64,000 nucleotides of DNA from Basidiobolus meristosporus CBS 931.73 (GCA_002104905.1 MCFE01000133.1:94505-158504), one strand, 5' to 3'; positions 35,197 through 49,100 are shown, counted from the stretch's first letter. Made by a program: numbers and translations. The notes: a model not told the origin generated them from the letters alone.

Positions 35197-38100
35197 ATGG
35201 AGGATAGTTTTGTAAAGACAACCCAACAGGTTCTGGAAGCTTTTGAAGTTCAGCCTGATCAAGGTTTGACTCAAGCTCAAGTAGCTTCTGGTCAAAGCAA
35301 GTACGGAAAGAACGAGCTTCCCGAGGAAGAATCCACTCCTCTTTGGGAGCTCATTTTAGAGCAATTCAAAGATCAATTGGTCATTATTCTTCTATTCGCT
35401 GCTGGTATCTCCTTTGTTCTCGCTTTTTTGGAAGAGAGCAAAGAAGATGCTGCTACAGCCTACGTCGAACCGATCGTCATTCTCCTCATTCTTATTGCTA
35501 ACGCAACTGTTGGCGTCATTCAAGAGAGTAACGCTGAAAAGGCCATCGAGGCTTTAAAGGAATATTCCCCTGATGAAGCAAAGGTTTTACGCGACGGTAA
35601 GGTAGCCAAAATCAACGCTGCCGATTTAGTACCAGGTGATATCATTCACATCGCCGTGGGAGATAAAGTCCCCGCTGACTGTCGCTTGCTTGAACTTGTT
35701 TCTAGCTCCATTCGTATTGACCAAGCTATTCTTACTGGTGAATCTGTTTCCGTGAACAAACAAGTTGAGCCTATCAAGGATGCCAAGGCCGTTAAGCAAG
35801 ACCAGATCAACATCCTCTTCTCTGGCACTACCGTGGTTCTCGGAAAAGCCAAGGCTGTTGTCGTTCAAACTGGTTCTCAAACTGCCATTGGTGATATTCA
35901 TCAAAGCATTACATCTCAAATCTCGGAGAAGACCCCACTCAAGAAGAAGTTGGATGACTTTGGAGACTTCCTGGCCAAGGCAATTTCGGTTATTTGTATT
36001 TTGGTGTGGTTGGTCAATATCCGCCATTTCAACGATCCCTCGCATCATGGTTGGCTCAAGGGAGCCATCTACTATTTCAAGATTGCCGTTGCGTTGGCTG
36101 TTGCTGCAATCCCAGAAGGCCTCGCCGTGGTAATTACCACTTGTTTGGCATTGGGCACCAAGAAAATGGCTCAGAAAAACGCCATCGTCCGCTCTCTCCC
36201 CTCTGTCGAAACTTTGGGATGCACCAGTGTTATTTGCTCCGACAAAACCGGAACCTTGACGACCAATCAGATGTCTGTTCAACGTATTCTTACCATTTCC
36301 AACCCTTCTGGCGGATTAAGCGAATATCATGTTGAAGGAACCAGCTACGCCCCAGCCGGTGACATCAAAACCGCTGCTGGTCAAACCGTGAAGGATCTTC
36401 CCGCATCATCGCCTGTTATTCAGGAATTATCGGAAATCTGCGCCCTCTGCAATGACTCTCGTATCTCTTATGATCCTAGCACCAACCACTATAGCAATGT
36501 TGGTGAGCCTACCGAGGCTGCATTGAAGGTACTTGTGGAGAAGTTGGGTACAAAGGATGCCACTTTCAACCGAAGCCTATCACAAATGTCCAAAGCTGAG
36601 CGTGTCAACGCATGCAATAGCTATGTCGAAGAGCAGGCCAAAAGAGTTGCCACCCTTGAATTCTCTCGTGACCGTAAGTCCATGTCCGTGCTCATCACTC
36701 GCAACAACACCGATCGTCCGGCCACCATATCTACCTCTGGCAACGAAGGAATTCTTTACGTAAAGGGAGCCCCCGAATCCATCTTGGAGAGATGCACACG
36801 TGTTCGTACTGAAGCCTCACCTGAATCATCCATTGAACTTACACCCGAAATCCGTGACAGTATCTCGAAGAAAATTAACGAATACGGTGGTAAGATGAGT
36901 CTAAGATGCCTTGGTTTGGCCTCCGTTTCGAATGTGCCTGGTGATGGCTCACAATGGGATCTTCAAGACCCTACCAAGTTCATCGACTATGAGCAGAACA
37001 TGACTTTTGTTGGACTTGTTGCTATGATTGATCCCCCTAGACCTGAGGTTCGTGACTCCATCGTGAAGTGCAAGACTGCTGGTATCCGCGTCATTGTTAT
37101 TACCGGCGACAATAAGAATACTGCTGAAGCTATTTGCAGACAAATTGGCGTTTTCGGTGACAACGAGGATTTAACTGGAAAGTCTTATACCGGCCGTGAG
37201 TTCGATGAACTCTCACCTGCTGAGAAGAAGCTCGCCGTTGAGCGTGCCAACCTCTTCTCAAGAACCGAGCCCACGCATAAACAAGCCCTTGTCGACTTGC
37301 TCCAAAGCGGTGGCCATATCGTGGCCATGACTGGTGATGGTGTTAACGATGCCCCTGCTCTCAAGAAGGCTGATATTGGTATTGCTATGGGTACTGGTAC
37401 TGATGTTGCCAAACTTGCAGCTGACATGGTTCTCGCTGATGATAACTTCGCTACCATTGAAAAGGCTGTAGAGGAAGGACGCTCTATTTACAACAACACC
37501 AAGCAGTTCATCCGTTACTTGATCAGCTCCAACATCGGTGAGGTCGTTAGTATCTTCTTGACCGTCATCCTCGGTATGCCAGAGGCTCTTATCCCGGTTC
37601 AACTTTTGTGGGTGAATTTGGTTACTGATGGGCTTCCAGCCACTGCACTTGGATTCAACCCACCTGACAATGACATCATGCGCCAGCCCCCTAGAAGCTC
37701 GCGCGAACCAATTGTTGGTAGCTGGCTGTTCTTCCGGTATATGGTTGTTGGTATCTACGTTGGTTGTGCCACCGTATTCGGTTATGCTTGGTGGTTTATG
37801 TTCTACCAAGGAGGACCCCAGGTCAGCTTCTATCAGCTCAGCAACTTCCACAAGTGCACCGATCTATTCTCCGAGATCGGATGCTCAATGTTCACCGACA
37901 TCAGGTCCCACCGCGCCACCACTATGTCATTGTCGATCCTGGTTACTATTGAGATGTTCAACGCCATGAATTCCCTGAGTGAGAATGAGTCATTACTCAC
38001 ACTTCCTCTCTGGTCCAACATGTACCTAGTTTTCGCCATCATCCTTTCCATGTTCCTTCACTTCGTTATTCTCTACGTTCCATTCTTCACCACACTATTC

Positions 38101-38235
38101 TCCATCACCCCCTTGAATTTGGAAGAATGGTGGGCTGTTCTCTGGATCTCCTTCCCAGTCATCATCATCGATGAGGTGTTGAAGTACATTTCCAGAAACT
38201 ACGTCGCACCACCAAGCAAGTTGAAGACCGAATGA
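35197..38235 (+). CDS. P-type Ca2+-ATPase of the SERCA class
   Basis: Uninterrupted 1012-aa frame from the ATG at 35197 (a GTG just upstream is not used). Pumps Ca2+ into ER/vacuole-type stores, coupled to ATP. Seen: N-terminal cation-ATPase domain, TGES (180-183, actuator), PEGL (306-309, TM4 Ca2+ site), DKTGTLT with phosphorylated Asp349, KGAPES (nucleotide domain), TGDGVNDAP (712-720), and the TM5/TM6/TM8 liganding segments [22 protein letters not shown] and [12 protein letters not shown]. Having both N/E in TM5 and N-x2-T-D in TM6 marks the two-site SERCA type, against PMR1 (one site) and plasma-membrane PMCA (which has a C-terminal calmodulin region, absent here). It lacks a C-terminal KKxx; it ends KLKTE. 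All key residues are intact. A minor AATAAA lies at about 38364. Confidence 0.95.
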   Translation: MEDSFVKTTQQVLEAFEVQPDQGLTQAQVASGQSKYGKNELPEEESTPLWELILEQFKDQLVIILLFAAGISFVLAFLEESKEDAATAYVEPIVILLILIANATVGVIQESNAEKAIEALKEYSPDEAKVLRDGKVAKINAADLVPGDIIHIAVGDKVPADCRLLELVSSSIRIDQAILTGESVSVNKQVEPIKDAKAVKQDQINILFSGTTVVLGKAKAVVVQTGSQTAIGDIHQSITSQISEKTPLKKKLDDFGDFLAKAISVICILVWLVNIRHFNDPSHHGWLKGAIYYFKIAVALAVAAIPEGLAVVITTCLALGTKKMAQKNAIVRSLPSVETLGCTSVICSDKTGTLTTNQMSVQRILTISNPSGGLSEYHVEGTSYAPAGDIKTAAGQTVKDLPASSPVIQELSEICALCNDSRISYDPSTNHYSNVGEPTEAALKVLVEKLGTKDATFNRSLSQMSKAERVNACNSYVEEQAKRVATLEFSRDRKSMSVLITRNNTDRPATISTSGNEGILYVKGAPESILERCTRVRTEASPESSIELTPEIRDSISKKINEYGGKMSLRCLGLASVSNVPGDGSQWDLQDPTKFIDYEQNMTFVGLVAMIDPPRPEVRDSIVKCKTAGIRVIVITGDNKNTAEAICRQIGVFGDNEDLTGKSYTGREFDELSPAEKKLAVERANLFSRTEPTHKQALVDLLQSGGHIVAMTGDGVNDAPALKKADIGIAMGTGTDVAKLAADMVLADDNFATIEKAVEEGRSIYNNTKQFIRYLISSNIGEVVSIFLTVILGMPEALIPVQLLWVNLVTDGLPATALGFNPPDNDIMRQPPRSSREPIVGSWLFFRYMVVGIYVGCATVFGYAWWFMFYQGGPQVSFYQLSNFHKCTDLFSEIGCSMFTDIRSHRATTMSLSILVTIEMFNAMNSLSENESLLTLPLWSNMYLVFAIILSMFLHFVILYVPFFTTLFSITPLNLEEWWAVLWISFPVIIIDEVLKYISRNYVAPPSKLKTE

Positions 38236-40297
38236 TTTTCTCGAATCGGAAACATAGAATACCATCAGTATCGCACACTAGATTAACTAGCAGTGTATTT
38301 CGTTTCACGCAAGCCCCTGGTTTGCTTCGGAACCCGACGAGATATGTTTATAGAGAATTTTATAATAAATCTTCACTCATTCATCAACCTTCAGTAGAGC
38401 CACGACGTATACTGAGGACATTGCCTGGAGCTAACCACTTATGTGATATTTACCAGTACCGTTACCGTGTGTCTTCGCGATGGTGCGACTTCTAATAGTA
38501 GGATCGTCGGGCTGAGGACCCACCGCTTATCCATCCAAGCAATGCTTGTTACTAGAAAGCAAGGAATAATGGTTAGACGAAAGAAAGTAAATGAATGCGA
38601 TGGCTGCTCGAGAGTTAGTCATGATGGATGGTCTCTCCTGTTATAGAAGCAGCCAAATGGTTTTGCATTGGAGGTTTTATGTAATCCGAGCCATTACCAA
38701 GAAAGTACGAAATCAGTATTCCCGCTGACCTTGGGTCAGACAGAAAAGTGCTGGTGCGACTCCCACCTTTCTATTTCAAGACGCTATTGCTTCATCCGAT
38801 AGCACTGCCCGTAAGGGAATCACGTTTCCCTTTTGATCTTTGAAGTTTATTCGTTTAGGAAACACCATTATGCTTATCTAATTGGGCAACTCCTAATTCG
38901 ATTTGGTATTGAGATCCGCCATATATGTTGATCCGGCTTCAAAGCCACCAGGGAGCTTGAGGCTGTATGTACGACAGTAGTGGATATGGAAGGCCTGTCG
39001 AGATCAACCGTTGTCATAGTGCGATGCTATTGGATAGGCCCAATCCAGTCCCTCTACTAACAACTGCTTGCCAATTCACCTGCGACAACCGAGTATGAAT
39101 GTTTATCATTTTTATGGATGCTTGGCTCATCGCATCTCGCAGCCTTTCCTTGCCTCCATTGTTGCTATAAATATAGAAAGAAGGGTGAGTCTGTGAATGA
39201 CTCCCCAGCCACCCCAGAGCTTTAATAGACATCTATATCGGGGGAGCTTGACTCTCACCCTATGGATGCCAAAGCCCAAGGGTGAGTTGAATCATTGACG
39301 ATATAATTCGTCAGAAGCTGAGTCCTATTCTCTCCTATATATACATTGCATTCACCCGTCTCACTCTATAATCAACTCGATTTGGGTGCAGGTACTGTCT
39401 TCGTATTTATATTTTCACTCATTTGGGGGTAACCCAACCTTTATATTTGTATCGATTCCATTGTATCTGTCCGCACTTTTTTAGGTCAGATGCATACATT
39501 GTTTCAGTGAGTACTCGCCTGTGAGAAAGTATATACATGTATCAATCTCGAGCAATCTTCCAGATCAATATAAAATTGAATTGGGAATAGTAAACCAATT
39601 TATCCCTTTTCATAATAAGAAAAATTAGAGAGACATATATGCAAATAAGTGATCAGACAATTTTAGAAGGAGGACTCAGTTGAGATTAGTTTATATTGAC
39701 CACGCATCATCAACAAAATAGTCTTTCTCTTTTATTCATTTTCTTTCCTTTCATTCCATTCAATTACCAATCTTATTATTCCCCTTCTTTCCCTCTTACC
39801 ATCTCTTAATAGACTTTTGAAAGTAGTCAACGCACTATATTTATACACCGGTAAATATATATACATATATATATATACACTTAATCATGTATATACATTT
39901 ATACATATCGTCCTTTATACTTGTTTCCTTACAATCCATATTAGCTTATTACATTCAGTATACATTTATTTCATCGCCCATTATACATTGCTAAAGTAAG
40001 TTTTCCTATTGCTACACTTTGATTTTAATTTACCCCTGCTACGTTGCAAGTCCGTATCAACCCTACCAGTCTATCAATATTCATACCCTTCCTTGTCCTT
40101 TGGTTATAGTCAACTATATTTTATGAAGTTCGCAGGTAGCTTATGAGCCCCAAAGTTAACCATGTTCTCTATTCTTTTACATGCATTAGGGTGACAAAAC
40201 CATCGTTGGCTCTATAGAAGTCCCGGTTAAAATAGACTGGACGAACAAGTAGCAAACTGCGCCTTCATACACCCACACTCACATCTGCACGAACAAC
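38236..40297. other. Intergenic region and long leader of the HMG gene
   Basis: No gene. 39720-39815 is strongly pyrimidine-rich and 39855-39880 is a TA/CA-type microsatellite, both common in fungal promoters. A GTAAGT donor at 39996 and TAG/CAG acceptors at about 40136 and 40190 suggest a spliced 5' leader for the HMG gene; not proven. TTATGAGCCCCAA at 40141-40153 is identical to part of the copia primer-binding region, probably by chance. Confidence 0.45.
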
Positions 40298-42620
40298 ATG
40301 GCGTTTCATCAGAATCAACATAATCCAAGCAATAACATGATGTTCCCAAATCGTAGACAAAGCCAAGGTTTAAACCAAAATCTGGGGCAGGGTTTGAACC
40401 CTGTCAATACCTTCGCCCCTCTAGGCTCCCTGGGCTCATATAATACTCGACAATTCGATCCCGCTGGTTTTGACAGTCGAAGCTATTTGAACCCTTCAGA
40501 CCCGTGGAAAAACGGCAATTCGCTGTTTCCACAAGATAACTCCGATGGCTCCTCGCCAAATCTACAAAACTCTCTTTTGCACAATGGAGGACATGCTGGC
40601 TTATCTTCGATTCAAGGGATTGCGTCTTCCTCATCTGGCTACGCTCCCCAGAATCTACGGATGATTGCATAGCGCTGATGCGCAACTTCCTTATTTTAAT
40701 CAAGGGCCTTTAGGTTTGTATCTGATAGAGTGCTGTGAATGCATTTCTCGAAGGGTCCTAATGAGAATATGGATTTTTCTAGTTTCCACATCGCCACAAA
40801 CATACTCAAACTATCAGCAAGCACCCTCCTCTTCCAACACTCAATCCCAGGCCATGTCTGTCGCACACATGGCACCACAATCGCCGGATGCTTCGTTCAT
40901 TCGAAGATACTCCGCAAATACAGGCATGATGGGGGGCATTGATCCATCCAGTCTAACCAATGGCATGGGTTATTCTAACCAGGGTTACGCTAGTCAGCTT
41001 GGTGGGATCGATGGCTTTGGTCGCAACGCTTTGTCGCAATATGTCGAAGGCGAGAGTGTAATGCCAGTTACTTCAATTCTGTGATTTTTCAAGGCGCTAA
41101 CCAATCTCCAAAGTCCAACCAGGAGCTCAAGTCTAAAGTTGATTCGGAGTTTCAGTATAACAGCAACGGCAACTCCAACCAAAGTAACGCTGGTCATGGA
41201 CTCGGTAATGCCAACAATATGGCCAACGAGGGGCATCTTCAAGTAGATCACAACATCGATACTGGCTATGGAGCGGGTCTGTTTCATCTAATTTGTTATC
41301 CTTCAGTTTTCCTTGGTGTTCTAACCGGTGTGTGGCAATTCTTTAGGCGTCAACCAGGGTACCGGTGGCCACAACTTGAACCCGGGAATGAATCAAGGTA
41401 TACAGAACCTGGCGCAAAACATGGACCAAGGGATAGAAACACAGAAGCACACTCAACCATTGACCTCCATCCAGCATTCCACAATATCTCAATCCCAGTT
41501 TCCAGGGGGTGGGATGATTGCGCCTATTCAAGCATCGGTGTCCCAGATAAAGCCGAAGGAGCATATGCAAGCAGAAAGTATGCTCGACAACGAGGCACTC
41601 TCATCACCATCTATACAGTCTAGAAGTGGAGGTCAGGGTGCTTCTGTGAAGCCCAAATCTCCCAAAATACCAAAGTCGAAGCTCAAGAATACTAAACTAA
41701 CGCCGCCTAATACAACCCCATCTGGCCAGAAGCTCAAGCGACCGATGAATGCTTTTCTGATCTATGCAAGTGAGCGTAGACCACAACTGCAGCAAGCGGA
41801 TCCAACCATGACTACTGCTGCCCAGAGCAAGATATTGGGAGATGAGTGGGCCAAAATGGACGAAGCCCGGAAAGTGAGTTATGTTGAGCGCGCTCGTACT
41901 CTCAAGTCCGAATTTCTAGAAACCAACCCCGACTACGTCTACACTCGTCGACCTAATAATACCAAAAAGAAATATCGTCGCCGGTCGGCTGGGGATGACA
42001 ACTCATCGAAATTGAAAAGGCCCATGAATGCATATTTAATTTTCAACAAGGAGATGCGCCATAGATTGCTTGAAACCAACCCCAACATGAGCGTTGCCGA
42101 GATTAGTAAGGAGATTGGCGACAGATGGAAAGGTCTTAGCGAGGTAAGCTTCTACGTGTGGTGATCGGTTTTGCAGTCTGCTGACCTTCTGATGCAGGAT
42201 GAGCGCAACAAATACTTCACGGAGGCGCAGAGCCTCAAGAAAGATTTCCTGGCCACAAATCCGGATTTCGTTTATACTCGACGCTCCAAAGCGGAGATTG
42301 AGGCTGGCCGGAAGCGAGGCTTGGAGGATGACGAGGACTCCACGCCTACACGCGACCCTCGGGGACGCAAGAAGAAGAAGCAGAAGAACCCCACTGCACC
42401 CAAGCACCCGATGTCAGGATTCTTGTTTTACTTATCTGCAGTTCGTCCGCAGGTGGCTGAGCAGTACCCGGGCAGCACTGTGGGGCCCATCAGTAAGATC
42501 ATTGCACATCAATGGAATTCGATGAGCCCCGAAGACAGAGCGCCATGGGAGCAGAAGGCCACCGAGGACAAAGCTAGATATGCGCGGGAGATGGAGGAAT
42601 ATCTTGCCGATAAACAGTGA
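40298..42620 (+). CDS. Triple HMG-box protein, 6 exons
   Basis: Exons 40298-40623, 40673-40713, 40783-41057, 41114-41276, 41347-42143 and 42198-42620; 674 aa. The first four splice choices are less certain than the last two; introns have CTAAC/CTAAT/CTGAC branch-like sites. Residues 1-390 are Gln/Asn/Ser/Gly-rich and low in complexity, like activation regions. Then come three HMG boxes, which bend DNA in the minor groove: box 1 from 398 (LKRPMNAFLIYASERRPQ), box 2 from 491 (LKRPMNAYLIFNKEMR) and box 3 from 602 (PKHPMSGFLFYLSAVRPQ). Boxes 1 and 2 are of the sequence-specific MATA/SOX kind (RPMNAF, ending NPDYVYTRR and NPDFVYTRR). Box 3 is more like NHP6/HMGB-type boxes. Basic tracts (KKKYRRR, RKKKKQK) separate the boxes and can act in nuclear import. 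Targets unknown. Confidence 0.88.
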
Positions 42621-43101
42621 TCCTCCTCTGAAGCTTTACGCCAACATTCACACGCATCTTCCCATATCAGGCTAGCCATCGCTTTCACTTCTTTGAGAGC
42701 ACTTTATATACATCATATACTTTGCATTATATAGTTTGTTAGGATTTTGATTTGATGACTTCCATTTCTTTTTGCAACGCTTGTAATTTGTTTATAATGT
42801 TTCTTTGCCTCCTGGATCATGTGTAGTTCAGGAAACCCGACTTGACAACGAATGGGAAAGGAATAGAGACGAGATGATGTGTTTGCCATTCCTTCTGTAT
42901 GTCCATTGCTTGAGCTGTTGAGGAGAGACAAGTAGCCTGATTTCACATTCAACGAATAAAATATCCAAGCAACCAATCGATCAGCTGAGATTTCCATGAT
43001 TTTTCCTGGAATTCCCGTACTTTTTTATCATTCTTGACTTGGCTTGCCGCACTTGGTACTCTTGTTCCACCTTCTAGTAAATACTTTGCGAACAACCCAC
43101 G
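42621..43101. other. Intergenic region between HMG and SNF2 genes
   Basis: 480 bp, T-rich on the plus strand with no coding signal. It serves as 3' end of one gene and promoter of the next. Confidence 0.5.
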
Positions 43102-46100
43102 ATGAGTAATCTTCTGGGCCCAGATCCTCAGAATTGGTCCGTCACCGAAGTCTCTACGTGGATAGGCTCTCTTGTAAATAGCGAAAAGATAGCTGAGCAG
43201 TTTCTAGGTAAAGAGAGTTTCCAGTTGCCACGGGAGGTCAGGCGACAATCGGGGTACCGGCACTCCCACCATTATCACGCAGTATTTCTGACTCAAGAGT
43301 CTTCTCCACAGATAACGATATCGACGGGGCCATTTTACTTCACAACATTGACGACACGGTGCTTAAATCGGAGCTGGAAATCAAGTCGTTTGGGAAGCGG
43401 TGTAAGATATTGAAAGGGATCTCCTCGTTGAAAAATGGACTCCCAGGTGAGTGTTCACTTGTTCTCAAAATTGCACTTGAGGGGTTGAAACAGCACCGCG
43501 TTGGGTGTAGAGTCGACCTGTCGGGGGAAATCCCTCTCGAGCACTCGTTCCTTTCACTGACCTGCAATTTGTTTTCTCGGCGCTGTTAGTGACCCCCACG
43601 GAGCAACCGAAATCCCTTCAATCGACTCGGCAGAACTCCATTCAATCACCTTCTAGCATGTTTAGTCTTTCTCCTTTGAGCACCAGCCAAATAACGCTCA
43701 CGCGCCCCACAGAAATGCACAAAACTATGCCGGACTCGCCATCCTCCCAAGCCGACAGTGTCTTTGAAGCCCGTGTCGAGGAGGTCGGCGAGATTCAGAG
43801 ACTTGGCATATTTGACGATTTGCCTTCACCCGATTACGTGGATGCTCAGCCTTACAAACCCCAACTGCATTCAACCACCACCTACGAGGAGTACTGCGGC
43901 GCGGAAGATGGTACATCGACCTTACATGAACTCACATCCACCCCGAACGGGAGCAACCCCCACCAATACGATCCCACCACCATCACCACCGCATATGGCT
44001 CCACAAAAGACGACTCTACCTCGATACACACCTCCCCAAAGGCAAAGTCCAGACGGGCGTTGGCGGCAGTGGGTAAGAAACCCTTGCTACCAAGGTTACC
44101 CCCTCACCCTTTGAAGGAAGAGCACCTTTATTTCTCCCCTATGCAGCTGAGACGGGTTGGAGACGCCACGTTTCGGAAGATGGATGATAGTGAGACGGGG
44201 GTGGAGTTTGTGCTCAAAAAGAAGAAAGGTATTTTCCGTCCCATCTAGCCTTTCGTCAGGTGAGCCATACTCAACCGACTTTCAATCTCAGATTCCCGGA
44301 AGTTTCTGGGGGAGGCCGCGATCGCCCAGGTAAGCAGCGTGCCTCTGCGCTCTCCCTTCGCCAAACTAAACCGAATCCAACCCCCGCCCTAGGGTCGGCT
44401 AAAACGGCTGTTCCGTGAGATGAACCTGTTCGACAGCGACGCGGACACGACTGCTTATCAGTTGTCCAAGAACCCTGAGGTCCCAGTCAGATTGTTTCGA
44501 ATGTGCGACGAAGAGGTGAACAGTAAGTGATCGCGGTTGTGGGACTTGTAGCACGCGAATCTAGCTACTAAACTCGAATTTGTGGTCAGCGCGTTTATCA
44601 TACATCGATGACCTGGTCCGTTCGAAAGAAGACGTCATGTCCAAATTCAAAGCAATTGCGTCGGCCCCCGTTGTCGAGGCTGGTGGGGATCTTGATCCGG
44701 CCAAGGTAGATGAGGAGGAGGACGTGCTACCGGTAAGAACAATCATGCCACATCGGTTCGCTCGTGCCGCCACACGTGTACTCATCATCTTTCGCAACAG
44801 CTATACGGGGAGTCGGACTGGGAAGACTACGAGTTTGACTCGGAGCTGGAAAAAGAGCTGAAGAAGGAGAATCGTACGAGAAGTAGTAGGCTTTGATTCA
44901 GTTATTCAGGGGATTTGGGTATTTATCTGGGAATTCGATGCTTTTTATTAGAGTTGTCAGCCACGGAAGTCCAGCTGCAGAGAGAGGCGAAAACAAAGGA
45001 TGATTCGGCCCCAGAGCTCTCCAAAGAATCAATAGAGCAAGCCATCCAGAGATTTGTTGAGAATCGAACAGCCCTGTGGCGCAAGAATAAGTTCGTGACA
45101 GTTTCCGAGTCCAGCGAATCAACCTAACTCACGTCTTTCCATAGGCTTGCCGAGTTTGAGCTGCAGAAGTGCAACACCTACCAAAAGGAGAAGAAAACCT
45201 TGCCCATCAAGGAGGTCGCACTGAGATCGTTGAAAGAGGTTGGTTTGTCATTCCGAGTAGATCTATCGCGCACCCGCTCACTCGGTTGATACCAGCGCTT
45301 GGAAAAGCAAATCCTTGAGATTACCAGCCGGAAGTTCTGTAGTGCGGAAGAGGTGGGCCAGCATTGCGAGCAATCCGAGTTGGGATTCACGCTGGACTCG
45401 ATGTCGGTCCTCGAATGGAAGATCACACTGTTGAAGGGGCCAGAAGTAAGTCTCATAGGTAGTGGAGTGTTCCTCTTGGGTTGGAATTGACCATGTGTTG
45501 CAATAGCCTATAGCAGAGGACATCTCTGCTCCATCGCAGTCCAGTGCTGACCCGGCACCGGTTGCCAATATCCGTGAGAGTGGTAAGCGAAAGGAAACCG
45601 AGCGTGGACCAGATAGTGGTTCGATCTCGACCACCACACCACCACCTAGGGCTAGACCGGAAGGCGGCTCCATTTCTACCAGTGCGCCAACGTCGCGTAG
45701 ACGATCGAAAGGAGGCTCACCAGTGGAACATCAGCTTCTGAGCAGCGACCCAGATACCTCCGTAGTCAGTAGAAACGAGAGCACCCCTCAAAATCCAGGT
45801 AGGAGTTCTAGAGAACATCCCTTTGTAAACGGTGAGACTCACTTAGTTGGCAGACACGCCCATTCAAATCATAGACAACGACCTAGAGGTGGCTTCTACA
45901 CCCGCCATGAAGGCCAAGCTACCCTTGGCCGCCAAATCAAGCGTGTCCAACAAGCTCGGTATGCCGCTGTACCGGAACCATCGTAGTAGCATCACTTCCC
46001 GAGAACCAAGCGCGGATAGGCATGCGACGGACGAGAAGATCATCGATATCTCCATCATCTCTTCGAGCGACGACGAGGATAAGGCGGAATCAGTGGTCAG

Positions 46101-49100
46101 CCGGTTGAGCTCCATCGACAGCCTGCCAAACGAGTCTTCCAATAGACTTGAGACGTACGACAACCCGGACGACATACCCCCCGGCTACGTCTACATGTCC
46201 CGACACCAAGAAAAAAAGGCGGATCCCATCGTGCTGAGCAGCAGTAGCGAGGGCGAAGACGATGGGATTTACGAGCACAGGTACCTCCATCGACCATCAA
46301 TCTGTTCCTCCCTGCCATTGTTGACCACCCCATGTAGAAAACGCAAGCCCGAGTCGTCGTACTCGCAGGATGCTGCCTACCGCGGGAGAGTGACCAACGC
46401 TTCCAAGCGATACAGAATGGAGCTGAAGAACGCGAGATCCGGCAGAAAGAATATCCGGAAGATCCAGGCGGAGTCCGATCAAGTGCTACGGATTCGCCAG
46501 GAGACCCAGCGAAAGGCCAGGGAGGTGGAGGACCGGATTCGAATGTGAGTTTCCACGGAGGAGATCCCAGTTTCTTTTGTATTCACCACGACCTCTATCT
46601 AGGAACCAGCGTAAATACGAGGCCACGGCATTTACAAAAGATACCATCAAGGTGAGTGGCGTGTAATCCGTCTGGGCTTGCTGTGGCTAACCGCGGCTTT
46701 CTAGTTGTTGATCAACCCAGGGCATGACAAATCCGAGAGTGATGTTTACATCCTGCCGGAGCTTGCCAAATTCCTGAAGCCCCACCAGGTACGTGCACCG
46801 GCGGCCGGAGCAAGTTGCCCGCGAGTTAACCAGCCATTCGTTTGTAGGTGGATGGAGTGCGGTTTATGTGGAAGAACGTGGTGATGTTCAATGGACAAGG
46901 GTGTATCTTGTCCCACGCCATGGGGCTGGGGAAGACTTTTCAGGTCATCACCTTCCTGTTCACCTTGATGCGGGAGAATCGGCTGGGGAACTCCACGATA
47001 CCCCCCAAGTTGAAGCCCAACAGAATTCTTATCCTATGTCCACCCACGCTGATCGAGAATTGGCACAACGAGTTTTACAAGTGGATCCCGCGAGAGCATC
47101 TGCGGGTCATCGGCTGGGTCTACAAGCTGGGTAAGCGGTTTGGTTCATCCACGTAACTCCCCTTCCTCTAACCTCGCCACCTCCCACCAGGCAACGCGTG
47201 CAAGAGGATCGACGAGAAGATCGATTTTCTGCAGAAGTGGTACCGATTCGGGGGGATCCTGCTCATGGGCTACCAGGCGTTCCGGGATCTCGTGAGCAAC
47301 CAGGGTAGGGTGGTGCAGACGTTGGAGCAGAGCGAGGAGATCAAGAAGATCCTGCTCGAGGCCCCATCGGTCGTGATTGCCGACGAGGGCACATCATCAA
47401 GAACCCCACCACCAAGATCTCCCTTTACATCAAACAGTTGCAGACCAAGAGCCGCATCTGCCTCACCGGATACCCACTGCAGAACAACCTGGAGGAGTAC
47501 TGGTGCATGGTGGACTTCGTGTACCCGATGTTCCTGGGAAGCCTCCCTGACTTCCGAAACGCCTACATCAACCCGATCAACAACGGGCTGTATCCCGACA
47601 GTACACCGGGTGACCGGAAGCTCTCCTCCACGAAGCTGTACGTGCTGAGCGGGATCATCTCGGAGATCGTGCTGAGAAAGGATGCCAGCGTGTTGCATCG
47701 GGATTTGCCGGAGAAGGTCGAGTACATCATCGCGTGCAAGCTGACCGACCTACAGTATCAGCTGTACACCGGCTTCTTGCGCTCCCAGATGAACGATGCG
47801 AAGACCTACACCAACGAGAACATCATCGCCAAGGGGCACGTGTTGCTGCAGATATGCAACCATCCGTGCGTCTTCAAAACCGCCGTGGTCTCCCACCAGG
47901 ATGGGGAGAAGGGGCGCACCGGGGTGTCAGCGTTCGAGGCCAAACCCAAGCACGCCGAGGCGGAGGAGATCACCATCATCGACCTGGAGAACGAACGACC
48001 GGAGGAGCTGCCGGAGGTCCAGCAGGAGATGAAGAAGATCGAGCCGATCGGGTACGACTGGACGAAGGAGTTGTTCGACCGAGTGGAGGATCCGGCCGAC
48101 GTCGTGCACTGTCACAAGATGAACATCCTGATGGAGATCTTGCTCGCCTGTAAGAAGATCGAAGAGAAGGTGCTGGTCTTCTCGCGAAGCATCCCCACAC
48201 TTGGTAGGATCCTCCCCCCCCCACCCCATCCACCTTTTCGCATCTGCTGAACTCTCTCCTCAAACTAGACTACATCGAACACGTACTGAAACGGTACAAG
48301 CATCAACACTTCAAGTACCTGCGTTTGGACGGGGAGACCCCGATCCAGGTGAGTGTTCGGTTGAACCTTCGTTGGTACCTACGCGGTAAACTAACCCACT
48401 TGTAGAATCGACAGGACATGATAGATCGGTTCAATCAGGAGACAGACTTCGACGTGTTCCTCATCTCCTCGGGGGCGGGCTCGTTGGGGGTGAACCTGGT
48501 GTCGGCCAACCGAGTGGTCATCTACGATGTCGGTTGGAACCCCAGCTTCGATGAGCAGGCGATCGCGCGGGCCTACAGGTACGGACAGCAACGCAAGGTT
48601 TACGTGTACCGTCTGCAGACGTACAGCACCTTCGAGGACAAGCTGTTCAAGAACAACGTCCACAAGGTGGGCCTGTTCGTCCGGGTGGTGGACAAGAAAA
48701 ACCCGGGGAAGCTCTTCACGAAGGACCAGATGAAGCGGTACCTGGACTTCCCCGAGAGCCGGCCGGTCACCAAGCTGGCCGTCACCCAGTTCGATGACCC
48801 GGTGATCGACCAAACGGTCCGCACCAACCAGGAGTCCATCATCGAGATCACCCTCCATTCCACTCTGCTGAACGAGGTGGAGGGGGATCTCACCGCGGAG
48901 GACAAATTCCAGGCGCAATCCTTGCTGGAACAGGAGCGACGACTACGTAACCCCATCAGTGGTGGAAATGGGACCCAGCCTACTGTGGAGAGTCACCCAG
49001 TCGTCGCGACCAACAGCACCAACACAGGAGAACCAACCACCGCCACCACTCTCACCGTCACTTCCACCTTCCCCACCACCGCCACTACCACTCCCACCCC

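Noticed and set aside
26942-42620. Mating-type (sex) locus: an HMG gene near an RNA helicase
   Set aside because: In Mucoromycota the sex HMG gene lies directly beside rnhA and tptA. Here the helicase is the exosome factor MTR4, three unrelated genes intervene, no triose-phosphate transporter is seen and the HMG protein has three boxes.
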